Below are positions 51,730-61,545 of a DNA stretch of 64,000 bases, one piece after another. Where the stretch lies: contig CBDFKB010000008.1 of assembly GCA_965248715.1 (NCBI GenBank), positions 1,832,782 to 1,896,781 of the forward strand. Reading direction: 5' to 3'. Made by a program: the position numbers and the translations under genes. A model generated the notes under the pieces. That model worked only from the letters and a program-made list of their open reading frames with translations, was not told where the DNA came from and ran no database searches. The DNA is from CBDFKB01 sp965248715. Its GTDB lineage: Bacteria; Pseudomonadota; Alphaproteobacteria; Rhizobiales; Rhizobiaceae. Numbering within the stretch: position 1 is the first letter of the stretch; the number at the start of each line of letters is the position of its first letter.

Positions 51730-51897
51730 ATGCCGAAGATCGACGATTGTTTTTCTAAGCAAAGTCGATGATAAAGAAAAAATATTGTTTCAACAAGTAA
51801 CGCTACTATGAATTTTGCCCATACCACGATTGCAACTGTATCAGCGCCAGATTGCAACAAGCGGCGGAAATTATACCAATGGCGGCTAATACTGACC

Positions 51898-52002
51898 TAG
51901 CGCTTGTCACGAAGCGTGGGATAGCTTCGTCGCACTATTACTTTGTTTATGCGTGTCATTTTTCCCAAATCCGGTACCCACTTTTGGGTGACACGCTCTA
52001 GA
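51898..52002. repeat. Palindromic repeat family P, copy C
   Basis: About 105 bases alignable over their whole length with the reverse complement of copy D, from TAGCGCTTGTCAC to CGCTCTAGA. The terminal stem here is GCGTGTCA/TGACACGC, while in D it is GCGTATTC/GAATACGC: both arms differ together and pairing is kept. Confidence 0.85.
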
Positions 52003-52015
52003 ATATCCGTATTAA

Positions 52016-52228
52016 TCAAGTGATGTTTTTGTTCCACATTCGCTGGTCCCTTAGGAGGGCATTTGCGAGTACGATAAGTTTTCGCATGACAGCGATTATG
52101 GCGACTTTTGACGGTTTTCCTGCTGCTTTGAGCTGATCATATTTGGCCTTCATATCTGGATTGAACCAGGTTGCCACCAGCGCCGGCATAAAGAGCGCCT
52201 GATGCCTCGGCTTAGGCGGCCATCGCAC
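52016..52228 (-). pseudogene. IS110-family transposase, C-terminal remnant
   Basis: About 65 residues of the IS110/IS116/IS902 transposase tail: HQALFMPALVATWFNPDMKAKY, LKAAGKPSKVAIIAVMRKL, and IVLANALLRD. The rest of the gene is absent; the frame runs straight into the end of the GGDEF/EAL gene, which it overlaps by 17 bases. The serine-containing catalytic block of IS110 is missing. Confidence 0.8.
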
Positions 52229-54494
52229 CTGGCAAACCGACCGGTTTATCGAGAAATTCTTTCAGCGCATCGCCAACCAACGGCCGAGAATAATAGAATC
52301 CCTGGACTTCATCGACGTGATAGCCGGTGGACAGCAGGTCGAATTGTTCTTTGCTCTCGATGCCCTCGACGACAATACGCAATCCCAACGCATTGCCCAG
52401 CGAAGTGATGCCGGCCAGCAAGGTGCGTGACCGCATGTTGTTGGAAAGATCATCCACAAACGTTTTGTCGATCTTGACCTTGTCCAGCGGCAATTTGTGC
52501 AGATAGCTCAGGCTCGAATAGCCGGTTCCGAAATCATCTAGCGATATCCGTACCCCAAGGTCGCAAATTTCCCGCAGCACCTGGCTGGCATTGTCCATGT
52601 CGCCCAATACCGCAGTCTCGGTGATTTCCACCTCAAGCCTGGAAGGGTCGAGCCCCGAACCCTGCAAGGCGTTGCGCACCAATTGAACAATATTGCCAAT
52701 CCGAAACTGGACCGTCGAAATGTTGACGGCAACACTGATATCGCCCGGCCAGGTGGCGCATTGGCGGCAAGCCTCGTTTAAGGTCCACTCACCGATTTTC
52801 TCGATTAATCCCAGTTCTTCCGACAGCGGAATGAATTCGGTCGGGGTGATGATCCCTTTTTCAGGGTGCATCCAGCGGATCAATGCTTCGCAGGTTTTGA
52901 TGCTGCCGTCGGCCAAGTTCAGAAGCGGCTGAAAGTGTAGGACAAACTCTTCTCTTTCGATCGCATTGACCAGGTCGGTTTCCACCTGCAAGCGCTGCTT
53001 GAGGCGCGTATCGAACTCTTGCTTAAAGAAACTGTAGCTGTTTTTGTCAATCGATTTGGAGTAATAAAGCGCCATGTCGGCCTGCTTCGACAATTTGTTG
53101 AGCGATGTCGCATTCTGCGGATATAGGGCAATGCCAATGTTGATACTGATCCGCAACGGCTGATCGCCAAACGTGATGCCCTTGGGAACCATAGATACTA
53201 ATTTGTCGGCCAAAAACGCGACCTCGTCATTGGATTTTATCTTCGGCACCAGGGCAACAAATTCGTCGCTGCCGGAACGGCACAATAGGGTGTTTATTGG
53301 CAACGCCGCACGCAGCCGTTCGCCGACCACGCCGAGCAGATGGTCGCCCGCCTCATGGCCAAGGGTATCGTTGACCCGCTTGAAGTCTCCCAGATCGATG
53401 AACAAAAGCGCCGCCGCCGACTTATCTGCCAACCGGCTGAGCATTTGGGTCGCCTGCTGGCGGAAAAACGTCCGGTTCTGCAAGCCGGTCAATTCGTCGA
53501 AGCGGACCAATTGATCAATTTTTGCTTCTGCCCGCACCCGTTCCGACACATCTTCGATAACCGCTACCATGCCGCCGGTCATCCGCGCCTTGAAATTGAC
53601 CTCGACATGCAGCCCGCCGCCCAAATCGATCAACCGCTTGCGACCTTGATAGCGTTCGCGTTCGTCGATTGCGGCGGCGAATGTATGTACCTTATTCGAA
53701 CTCTGGCTCGAATCCATATCAACCTGCTGGGCGATTTCAAGCAGGCTTTGATCTTCGCAGGCCGCGTCCACGCTAATGCCAAGAATTTCACGCGACTTTC
53801 GGTTGGCAATCACCACCTTAACCTCGGAATCAAACATGATCAGCCCATGCGACATATTGTTGAGCGCTGATTCCAATTGTTGGGTGATCCGCTCCTTTTT
53901 CTCGCAATGGGCCTTTGCACTGGAAAATAACTCGCGCAGCCGGCCGGACATGTCGCGCACGCTGGCAAAAAGCGGCAAAAAGAACGCGGCCAAAATCATA
54001 CTGCGGATATCACCGAATTTCATCATCCCCAGCATCATCGGAAACGCGACCGCCAGAATTTGCATCGTGATGATCTTGTCGCTGGAAAAATTGCGCACGA
54101 CCACACTAAGAACGTTGCCGAGCACAATGGCTACGCACAACAAATGGATAAATGGATCAGCCGATATCGTGAAACAGAAATAACCCCAAAGCCCCAGCAA
54201 CAACGAATAACCAACAGATAGAAAAATATAATGACGTTGCCAGGAATGGTATTGGGTGGTGGTGGGTATGCCGACCTTTTTGTAGGTCCTAATATTCCCA
54301 ATCTCAGCAATCATGATGGCGATAAGGCCGATCACTATGTTGAAAAAGATCGTGTTTTCAGTAAGGTGGTAGGTAATCAAGGCGCCGATTGCAGCGCTGA
54401 TTCTGCCATAGAAATAGGCGATGTGGTCGTCAAAATATTTGACCGTATCCTCGGATGTGTCTTGCGCCATTGTTGGTTTTTTCTTTAAAGACAT
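52212..54494 (-). CDS. Membrane-bound GGDEF/EAL dual-domain protein with PAS
   Basis: A 760-residue c-di-GMP protein. Several membrane helices (about 25-160) are followed by a PAS-like domain (about 210-320; GLIMFDSEVKVVIANRKSREILG), GGDEF (about 325-490) and EAL (about 500-750). The GGDEF motif reads SGSDEF, so the second Gly of GGDEF is Ser, and cyclase activity may be reduced. The EAL side looks complete: CEALIRW, NISTVQF, EITETAV, LDDFGTGYSSLSYL, KIDKTF, EGIES. It may act mainly as a phosphodiesterase. The ATG at 54494 is preferred to the far upstream frame start. Confidence 0.9.
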   Translation of the reverse strand: MSLKKKPTMAQDTSEDTVKYFDDHIAYFYGRISAAIGALITYHLTENTIFFNIVIGLIAIMIAEIGNIRTYKKVGIPTTTQYHSWQRHYIFLSVGYSLLLGLWGYFCFTISADPFIHLLCVAIVLGNVLSVVVRNFSSDKIITMQILAVAFPMMLGMMKFGDIRSMILAAFFLPLFASVRDMSGRLRELFSSAKAHCEKKERITQQLESALNNMSHGLIMFDSEVKVVIANRKSREILGISVDAACEDQSLLEIAQQVDMDSSQSSNKVHTFAAAIDERERYQGRKRLIDLGGGLHVEVNFKARMTGGMVAVIEDVSERVRAEAKIDQLVRFDELTGLQNRTFFRQQATQMLSRLADKSAAALLFIDLGDFKRVNDTLGHEAGDHLLGVVGERLRAALPINTLLCRSGSDEFVALVPKIKSNDEVAFLADKLVSMVPKGITFGDQPLRISINIGIALYPQNATSLNKLSKQADMALYYSKSIDKNSYSFFKQEFDTRLKQRLQVETDLVNAIEREEFVLHFQPLLNLADGSIKTCEALIRWMHPEKGIITPTEFIPLSEELGLIEKIGEWTLNEACRQCATWPGDISVAVNISTVQFRIGNIVQLVRNALQGSGLDPSRLEVEITETAVLGDMDNASQVLREICDLGVRISLDDFGTGYSSLSYLHKLPLDKVKIDKTFVDDLSNNMRSRTLLAGITSLGNALGLRIVVEGIESKEQFDLLSTGYHVDEVQGFYYSRPLVGDALKEFLDKPVGLPGAMAA

Positions 54495-54712
54495 AGGCCA
54501 GATCCTGTTTTCCCGGGTAGAATAGAGGGTTGAAGGCAAGAATATTTTCGCTATCGCGGCAATACTGGCACTTTGCAGTTTACCGGAGGTAAATATGCTC
54601 AACAAAGAATAAGCATGGCGCGTTAGCGGTCCGGATTTCGACCGGTTCCCCCGGTCGTCGCGATGGAGTACGATCTGCTATCCAGTCGTGTCGAATCGAG
54701 CGGAGCAAGCAT

Positions 54713-55078
54713 TTGGAAGAAAGCGGATTGTTGCTGCGGCGGCTGCGTACCGAGGCCGGCAAGTCGATTAGCCAGTTGGCGCGCGCCGCCAAATTGCCGG
54801 CCGATACTGTGCGCCGTATGGAGGCGGGCACACGGGAAATCGATCGAAGCGCTGCCGAACGGTTAGCCCCGCACCTTGGGGTGCGGCCCGTGCAGTTGCT
54901 TTATCCTAATGAGTTTGACGAGCTCGCAGCTCAGGTAATTGAGATAGCTGAGGGAATGGAGCCTGAAAATCGGGATCGGCTGGTCGAGATTCTGGGCGCG
55001 CTTGGCTATCGTCCACAATCCCCGCAATCTTGTTCGCCAGCAGGCCAGGCTGCTCGTGATCACAAAGAAAGCCGATAA
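54713..55078 (+). CDS. XRE-family HTH regulator
   Basis: A 121-residue protein. Residues about 8-62 form an XRE helix-turn-helix (LLRRLRTEAGKSISQLARAAKLPADTVRRMEAGTREIDRSAAERLAPHLG), followed by an acidic helix (ELAAQVIEIAEGMEPENRDRLVEIL) and a short variable tail. The start is a TTG with CGGAG about 8 bases upstream. It is 180 bases upstream of the LuxR-type gene and may regulate it or itself. Confidence 0.8.
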   Translation: MEESGLLLRRLRTEAGKSISQLARAAKLPADTVRRMEAGTREIDRSAAERLAPHLGVRPVQLLYPNEFDELAAQVIEIAEGMEPENRDRLVEILGALGYRPQSPQSCSPAGQAARDHKESR

Positions 55079-55260
55079 CCAATAGCCGATCATAGGGTGA
55101 GAGGCTGCAAAATGCGCGGCCAATTGCCAGGGCGTATTTATTCATCACTAGTTTCCTATTTACCAAGCGTCACCCATGGCGCACATTTACAGATGTAAAA
55201 CACAATACCTATTAGTGCAAGTTTCACGGCTTACACCTTGACGAATGACAAGGAAATATC

Positions 55261-55965
55261 ATGGATATCAAGACGCTGGAGGGATACAGGGAAATGCACG
55301 GCGCCGAAACCGCCGACGAATTATTGGCAGCATTTAATAGGGTAGCGCACAATTTAGGGTTCATTGGTTTAGCAATCGGTATAGATTTCGTGACCAAAGA
55401 TAACTCAATGATTGCTAATCAATCGTTTATTACCTTGCCCACCGCCTGGACCGAGGAGTATTTGAGCAATAATTATCAATCCAGGGACCCTTTGATCCAT
55501 TGGTGCGCGAAATTCGCCTACCCGACGACCTGGCGCCGGGTGCGCAAATGGGCAGAAGATAAATATGTGTTCGAGCAAGCGGAGCGCTACGGGTTGGTTG
55601 ACGGGGTAGCGATCGCGGTTGGCATACACAAACAAGGCATGGCGATCATTTCCGGCGGCGCGGCGCGCGAGGTCGATAACCCGATGTTCAGCGCTTTCAC
55701 CAAGATGGCGCGTTTTGCCGGTACCAAACTCTATTTGTTGAGCAGGCAATTACCCATTCCCAAGGCAGATGACATTCCCTTCGATGAAATCGATATGACG
55801 ATTATGTCGATGATTCTCGCCGGCCACACGATGCATGACATGGAACAGGCAACCGGGATCTCTCGCCAAGCAATCAATGCACGTGAGCAAAAACACAGGA
55901 GGCTAACCGGCACCAGCACCAAAAATGGGCCGGCACTGACCTTGCATTGGCTTGATCTGTTGTAA
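55261..55965 (+). CDS. LuxR-type orphan regulator with autoinducer-binding domain
   Basis: A 234-residue protein. Residues about 15-165 match the acyl-homoserine-lactone binding domain. The conserved positions are kept: Trp and Tyr in WTEEYLSNNYQSRDPLI, Asp-Pro in the same stretch, a further Trp in PTTWRRV, and Gly in GLVDGVAIAVG. The C-terminal HTH (about 180-225; IDMTIMSMILAGHTMHDMEQATGISRQAINAREQKHRRL) is recognisable but diverged from LuxR consensus. No luxI-type synthase occurs in the window, so it is a solo receptor. AAGGAAA precedes the ATG. TTTACA-GA-TGTAAA upstream (about 55188-55201) is a weak dyad. Confidence 0.85.
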   Translation: MDIKTLEGYREMHGAETADELLAAFNRVAHNLGFIGLAIGIDFVTKDNSMIANQSFITLPTAWTEEYLSNNYQSRDPLIHWCAKFAYPTTWRRVRKWAEDKYVFEQAERYGLVDGVAIAVGIHKQGMAIISGGAAREVDNPMFSAFTKMARFAGTKLYLLSRQLPIPKADDIPFDEIDMTIMSMILAGHTMHDMEQATGISRQAINAREQKHRRLTGTSTKNGPALTLHWLDLL

Positions 55966-56821
55966 TTTATCGCAGCTCCCTCACCAGTTGAGCAATTCGC
56001 AAACCCACTCACAATCCGAATCGGATGCGGTGGCGTAATGTGCATGCGAGAAAGGAAAACCGCCTGAATTCCGGGCTTTGTCGGCATCAATGGAATTTTT
56101 GCATTATGAATTTTGCTGCGATGCGGCCCACATGCACCATCAACCGCGCTTGCCAAGTCTTTTGTGGCAACTTCAACCACCGCATCCACAGCAAATTCAA
56201 CGGCCTTTGGCAAAAAAGCTTATAGCACATTGTTTTCGAATGATTCTTTTATAAAAACTCGATTGTCACTGTCCACAGTAATCCACTGTATTTTGCGAAT
56301 AGTGAAATATTTCAATCAACATCTTGACGGGAAATTCCGAGTCATAATAGCTTCTGCCAGTGAAGAATGGGTGTTGAGGTATCAAACTGTAACGAATGCA
56401 GGTCGGTTTGATATCCAGCGTCGACACCAAATTTCCGAGACTGAAGTTGAAGCGGTTTTCCTGGCGGCGTGAGTGCGTCTCTGGTTTGATTATGTGTTGC
56501 TTTGGTGTGGGTTTTGGCTCACGTGAAATCAGGCCAAATTGCCGGCATTAACCCATTATTTAGTATTTGCGCGCAGGCTGCATACCATATATAGTTATCA
56601 GTTGGGACTTCAAACACAGCCATTAGTTCGTTCAGTGTGGCTCTGCGGTCGCAAAAATTCGTAAATGGAAACCGGGCGCTACGATCCGGTGACACGGGCG
56701 CGCATCGTGTGTCCGCAGGGTGGTGGTGCGTACCGAAATTCGGACCTATTATTCGAAGTCGGTGAACAGAACGGGGGTACGGAATTCATAACCCGTACGA
56801 ATATAAAGAAGGCAGACCAAT
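55966..56821. other. Long leader/intergenic region upstream of nrdJ
   Basis: About 855 bases. Two NrdR-box-like sites lie at 56551-56566 and 56582-56597. A 70-codon frame (56665-56877) overlaps the nrdJ start but shows no domain. No cobalamin riboswitch motif is seen, although NrdJ needs B12. The first 500 bases hold nothing I can identify. Confidence 0.55.
56551..56597 (+). promoter_or_regulatory. Tandem NrdR-box-like sites upstream of nrdJ
   Basis: ACCCATTATTTAGTAT at 56551-56566 and ATACCATATATAGTTA at 56582-56597 match the NrdR consensus ACACTATATATAGTGT at 11 and 12 of 16 positions. Their starts are 31 bases apart, the three-helical-turn spacing typical of NrdR box pairs in front of ribonucleotide reductase genes. 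They lie 225-270 bases before the nrdJ start. Confidence 0.75.
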
Positions 56822-59800
56822 ATGCGCATCGAGCGTCATTTCACGACCAAGGGGCAGGATCCATACGGAAAAATTGAATTTGGCGTCGCTACCAGCGAAA
56901 TTCGCAATCCTGACGGATCGATCGTTTTCCGCCTAGAAGATATCCAAGTGCCAAAGTCCTGGAGCCAGGTGGCAAGTGACATTCTCGCGCAAAAATATTT
57001 TCGCAAGGCCGGGGTTCCTGCGCGGCTAAAGCGTATCGAGGAAACAACCGTCCCCTCTTGGCTCTGGCGCAGCGAACCCGACCGGGCGGCGATTGATGAT
57101 CTGAGCGAAGACGAGCGCTTCGGCCCGGAACGCGACGCACGCCAAGTCTTCGATCGTTTGGCTGGCACCTGGGCCTATTGGGGTTGGAAAGGCGGCTATT
57201 TCGACAGCGAAGACGACGCCCAATCTTTTTTTGACGAAATGCGCTACATGCTGGCTACCCAGCGCGCGGCGCCGAACAGCCCGCAATGGTTCAACACCGG
57301 ACTTTTTTGGGCCTATGGCATCGACGGACCGGCCCAAGGCCATTTTTACGTCGATCACGAAACCGGCCGACTGACGAAATCGAAATCGTCTTACGAACAC
57401 CCTCAGCCGCACGCCTGCTTTATCCAATCGATCAAAGACGATTTGGTTAATGATAACGGCATCATGGATTTGTGGGTGCGTGAAGCGCGGCTGTTTAAAT
57501 ATGGCTCCGGTACCGGGTCGAATTTCTCGCACTTGCGTGGCGCCGGCGAATCGCTTTCCGGCGGCGGCAAATCGTCGGGCCTGATGAGCTTTCTGAAAAT
57601 CGGCGACCGAGCGGCCGGTGCAATCAAATCCGGCGGAACCACCCGCCGGGCCGCAAAAATGGTGGTGGTCGATGTCGACCATCCGGACATCGAAGCCTAT
57701 ATCGACTGGAAGGTGCGCGAAGAACAAAAGGTCGCGGCGCTGGTAACCGGATCCAAAACCGTTGCAAAACACATGAGCGCGGTTATGCGCGCCTGCGTTA
57801 ATTGCCAGGGCACCGGTGATGATTGTTTCGATCCCTCCAGAAACCCGGCCCTTAAGCGCGAAATCCGTGCTGCCAAGCGGGCCCAGGTGCCGGAAAACTA
57901 CGTCAAGCGGGTGATCCAACTCGCGCGCCAGGGCTATATTGATATCGATTTCCCGGTCTATGATACCGATTGGGATTCCGATGCCTATTTGACGGTTTCC
58001 GGCCAAAATTCGAACAACTCGGTGCGTGTGACCGATGCCTTTTTAGCTGCGGTGGCAAACGATGACGACTGGGATTTGGTGCGCCGTACCGACGGGAACG
58101 TGCACAAGACCATGCCGGCGCGGCAATTGTGGGAAAAAATTGGCAATGCCGCTTGGGCATCAGCTGATCCCGGCGTTCAATTCCACACCACCATCAATGA
58201 CTGGCACACCTGCCCGGCGTCCGGGCCGATACGCGCCTCCAACCCGTGCTCGGAGTACATGTTTCTCGATGACACGGCATGCAATCTGGCATCGCTGAAC
58301 CTGATGCAGTTTAGCCATGCGGCCAGCGGTGCGCTCGATTTCGATTTCGATATTGAGGGGTTTGAGTACGCAACCAGGCTGTGGACCATCGCCTTGGAAA
58401 TCTCGGTGCTGATGGCCCAGTTCCCGTCGCGCCAGATCGCCAAACTGTCCTACGAATACCGCACACTTGGGCTCGGCTTCGCTAATATCGGCGGCTTGTT
58501 GATGACTTCGGGTATCGCTTACGATTCGGCTAAGGGACGGGCGATCTGCGGCGCGATTTCCGCCTTGATGGCCGGCGTTGCCTATTCCACATCGGCCGAG
58601 ATGGCCGGTGAACTGGGCCCGTTTTCTGGATATCAGCCGAACGCCGATCACATGGCCCGGGTGATGCGCAATCACCGCCGCGCCGCTAAGGGCAAAGATA
58701 GCGGCTACGAAGGCTTGTCGATTGCACCAGTGGCACTGGACCACGCATCCTGCCCGCAGCCCAAATTGCTCGAGCATGCCTGCAAGGCTTGGGACCGGGC
58801 GGTGGAATTGGGCACCGAACATGGCTATCGCAATGCCCAGACCACGGTAATTGCACCGACCGGCACCATCGGCCTGGTGATGGATTGCGATACCACCGGC
58901 ATCGAACCTGATTTCGCCCTGGTGAAGTTCAAAAAACTGGCCGGCGGCGGCTATTTTAAGATCATCAACCGCGCCGTGCCCGCTTCGCTCACAACCCTTG
59001 GCTATGACAAGGGCGAGATCACCGAAATGATCGATTATGCGCTCGGCCGCGGCACATTGCTCGATGCGCCAGGCATCGACCATGCGGCACTCAAAGCCAA
59101 GGGCTTTACTAAAGAAAAGATCGATACGATCGAGGCCGGTCTCGCCACCGCCTTCGACATCAAATTCGCCTTTAACCGGTTCATCCTTGGCGATGATTTT
59201 TGCCGCGACGTGCTCGGCTTTAGCGATCAACAATTAGACGACTTCACCTTCGACGTGCTGGCGGCGCTCGGTTTTTCCAAAAATCAGATCGGTGAAGCCA
59301 ACATCTATTGCTGCGGGGCGATGACACTGGAAGGTGCGCCGCACCTGAAAAAGCAACATCTTGCGGTGTTCGACTGCGCATCGCCATGCGGCAAGATCGG
59401 GGTCAGAGCACTGTCGGCCAACAGCCACATCCACATGATGGCGGCGGCACAACCGTTCATCTCCGGTGCGATTTCCAAAACCATCAATATGCCAAACGAC
59501 GCTACGGTCGAAGACTGCGTACAGGCCTATGAATTGTCATGGAAATTGGCGCTGAAAGCCAACGCGCTCTACCGCGACGGCTCGAAATTGTCCCAGCCGC
59601 TCAACGCATCTTTGATCGTGGATGATGATGACGAAGACGCCCTTGACGAACTGATTGACGCGCCGATGGCGGCACGGGTGCCGGCAATAACCGAACGCAT
59701 TGTCGAGCGGGTGGTTGAAATCGTCGCCCGCGAACGCGAAAAATTACCTGACCGGCGCAAGGGCTATACGCAGAAATCAAATGTCGGTGGCCACAAGGTT

Positions 59801-60604
59801 TACCTTCGTACTGGCGAATATGATGACGGCCGACTGGGTGAAATCTTCATCGATATGCACAAGGAAGGTGCCGCCTTTAGGGCGATGATGAACAATTTCG
59901 CAATCTCGGTATCGCTCGGCCTGCAATATGGCGTGCCGCTGGAGGAATATGTCGAGGCATTCACCTTCACCCGTTTTGAACCGGCCGGCATTGTCCAGGG
60001 CAATGACGCGATCAAGAACGCTACTTCGGTGCTCGACTACATTTTCCGTGAATTGGCGATCTCCTATCTTGGCCGCCATGACCTTTCCCATGTGGATTTG
60101 TCCGACTTTTCCAATACCGCGCTTGGCCGCGGCGTGCGCGAGGGCCGTGCCGAGCCGGTTTCCAAGGGCCTGACCAGGGGCCACAATCTTAAAGTAGTTT
60201 CCGCTGGCGATGAAAATCGGCCGCCGGCGGGCGAACCGGCGGGCAGCGCTTCCTCCCCTGCCCCCGGTTCTGGGGCGCCGGTGACTGTCATGTCCGCTGC
60301 CGCAGCTACCGGTGGCATTGCCGCCCTTGCCCCGGCGGCGATTGCTGCCAATTTCAACGAGCAACCGACCGCGTTCAAACGCGATCTTACGCCGCAAATA
60401 GCACCTTCCGCTGTGCCAGCGTCGGCAGCCGAGGTCAACAAAGCCACGCCAAAAACCGAAATCGACAGCGCCCAACAGGCAGCACTTGCCCGTATGAAGG
60501 GTTATGTAGGTGAAGCCTGCGGTGAATGCGGTAATTTCACCATGGTGCGTAATGGCACCTGCCTAAAATGCGATACCTGCGGCGGCACTAGCGGCTGTAG
60601 CTGA
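56822..60604 (+). CDS. nrdJ: Vitamin B12-dependent ribonucleotide reductase (class II)
   Basis: A 1260-residue adenosylcobalamin-dependent reductase making dNTP precursors with or without oxygen. MRIERHFTTKG and the VPKSWSQVASDILAQKYFRKAGVP start are standard. The catalytic barrel includes NSPQWFNTGLFWAYGI, GSGTGSNFSHLRG, NPCSEYMFLDDTACNLASLNL (finger-loop region), TGTIGLVMDCDTTGIEPDFALVKFK and SGAISKTINMPNDAT. A TSCPD-like domain (GEIFIDMHKEGAAFRAMMNNFAISVSLGLQYGVPLEEYVEAF) follows. A Pro/Ala-rich linker leads to a C-terminal zinc-type tail CGECGNFTMVRNGTCLKCDTCGG. GAAGGCAG precedes the ATG. NrdR control is likely from the upstream sites. Confidence 0.96.
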   Translation: MRIERHFTTKGQDPYGKIEFGVATSEIRNPDGSIVFRLEDIQVPKSWSQVASDILAQKYFRKAGVPARLKRIEETTVPSWLWRSEPDRAAIDDLSEDERFGPERDARQVFDRLAGTWAYWGWKGGYFDSEDDAQSFFDEMRYMLATQRAAPNSPQWFNTGLFWAYGIDGPAQGHFYVDHETGRLTKSKSSYEHPQPHACFIQSIKDDLVNDNGIMDLWVREARLFKYGSGTGSNFSHLRGAGESLSGGGKSSGLMSFLKIGDRAAGAIKSGGTTRRAAKMVVVDVDHPDIEAYIDWKVREEQKVAALVTGSKTVAKHMSAVMRACVNCQGTGDDCFDPSRNPALKREIRAAKRAQVPENYVKRVIQLARQGYIDIDFPVYDTDWDSDAYLTVSGQNSNNSVRVTDAFLAAVANDDDWDLVRRTDGNVHKTMPARQLWEKIGNAAWASADPGVQFHTTINDWHTCPASGPIRASNPCSEYMFLDDTACNLASLNLMQFSHAASGALDFDFDIEGFEYATRLWTIALEISVLMAQFPSRQIAKLSYEYRTLGLGFANIGGLLMTSGIAYDSAKGRAICGAISALMAGVAYSTSAEMAGELGPFSGYQPNADHMARVMRNHRRAAKGKDSGYEGLSIAPVALDHASCPQPKLLEHACKAWDRAVELGTEHGYRNAQTTVIAPTGTIGLVMDCDTTGIEPDFALVKFKKLAGGGYFKIINRAVPASLTTLGYDKGEITEMIDYALGRGTLLDAPGIDHAALKAKGFTKEKIDTIEAGLATAFDIKFAFNRFILGDDFCRDVLGFSDQQLDDFTFDVLAALGFSKNQIGEANIYCCGAMTLEGAPHLKKQHLAVFDCASPCGKIGVRALSANSHIHMMAAAQPFISGAISKTINMPNDATVEDCVQAYELSWKLALKANALYRDGSKLSQPLNASLIVDDDDEDALDELIDAPMAARVPAITERIVERVVEIVAREREKLPDRRKGYTQKSNVGGHKVYLRTGEYDDGRLGEIFIDMHKEGAAFRAMMNNFAISVSLGLQYGVPLEEYVEAFTFTRFEPAGIVQGNDAIKNATSVLDYIFRELAISYLGRHDLSHVDLSDFSNTALGRGVREGRAEPVSKGLTRGHNLKVVSAGDENRPPAGEPAGSASSPAPGSGAPVTVMSAAAATGGIAALAPAAIAANFNEQPTAFKRDLTPQIAPSAVPASAAEVNKATPKTEIDSAQQAALARMKGYVGEACGECGNFTMVRNGTCLKCDTCGGTSGCS

Positions 60605-60650
60605 GCAAATCTTGTTGTACCAAAGGAAATTTGATATCGCCGAGCAATTC

Positions 60651-61400
60651 TCAACCTGTTCGTAGAAAATTTATTGCACCCTCGACGAACACCTTGTCGC
60701 CGACCGATTTCATGTGATCGCGCCCGGGGATTGGCAAATGGCGGCCTTGTTGCATTAGATCAGCTAGCGCGGCGCCATCTCCAGCGATGTCGTCGGCGGT
60801 GCCAACCGCAACCAGCACCGGCACCGCGATCGCGCGGAAATCAGCATCGCAGAAGCGGTGACGGGCACCGGCCAGACATGCCGCAAGCGCCTTGCGGTCG
60901 TTGCCGGTCTGATCGGCAAAGGCGCGAAACGCCTTAGCCCGTGGGTCGATAATCGCGTCAGCTTTGTCCGCCAATAATCCAGCAACCACCGCCGACCAGT
61001 CGCCAGCACCATGGATCATGGCAATGCCATTGCCGCCAATAACCAGCCGGCGGGTCCGCGCCGGCGTTTGCATGGTGATCAGCGAACATATCCGCGCGCC
61101 CATCGAATAACCGATCAGATCACAGCGTTCGATCTCCAGATGATCGAGAAGGCCGACCGCATCGCCGGCAAGGGTGGCCAGCGAATAATCTTCGCGCTGA
61201 TAGAATTTCTCGCTTCCGCCATGTCCACGATTGTCATGGGCGATTACCCGAAACCCTTGCGCCAACAGCCGTTTGACCCAACCGGTGTTGACCCAGTTTA
61301 CTTCCTTGGTGGAGCCAAAACCGTGCACCAGCAGCACCGGTGGACCGCAACCCTGATCTAAATAGTCGATGCGCGCGCTGGCAAGTTCGGCAACCGGCAT
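60651..61400 (-). CDS. Alpha/beta-fold hydrolase
   Basis: A 249-residue serine hydrolase. LLVHGFGSTKEVNW is the oxyanion region, IAHDNRGHGGSEKF follows, LIGYSMGARICSL is the nucleophile elbow (Ser), VLVAVGTADDIAGD supplies the acid, and PGRDHMKSVGDKVF the catalytic His. The start at 61400 (MPVAELASARIDYLDQG) is chosen by homology; the frame is open 19 codons further. Substrate unknown. It is divergent from the flavodoxin-like gene. Confidence 0.9.
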   Translation of the reverse strand: MPVAELASARIDYLDQGCGPPVLLVHGFGSTKEVNWVNTGWVKRLLAQGFRVIAHDNRGHGGSEKFYQREDYSLATLAGDAVGLLDHLEIERCDLIGYSMGARICSLITMQTPARTRRLVIGGNGIAMIHGAGDWSAVVAGLLADKADAIIDPRAKAFRAFADQTGNDRKALAACLAGARHRFCDADFRAIAVPVLVAVGTADDIAGDGAALADLMQQGRHLPIPGRDHMKSVGDKVFVEGAINFLRTG

Positions 61401-61545
61401 AATTTTGTTTCCACATTGGTTGAGCGCTATGCTGTATTGCGGCCAGGCCAGCGACACAAGCGCGATAAACCACCTATTTGCCGATATGGCCGCACTGATC
61501 GGCAGGTGATACAGAGCAAGTAATGTCTATGATCAGGAAAACCCG

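Larger units (their letters stand above)
51575..52015. other. Gene-free stretch made of palindromic repeats
   Basis: About 440 bases: CTAGTGG palindrome copy 2 (51596-51729), then a plain 170-base part, then palindrome P copy C (51898-52002), which ends 14 bases before the IS110 remnant. Confidence 0.7.

Noticed and set aside
55188..55201. lux-box-like dyad TTTACA-GA-TGTAAA upstream of the LuxR-type gene
   Set aside because: Too short and too far from known lux-box consensus to call an operator.
55966..56821. Cobalamin riboswitch upstream of nrdJ
   Set aside because: No B12-box or related conserved motif could be found; only NrdR-like boxes are supported.
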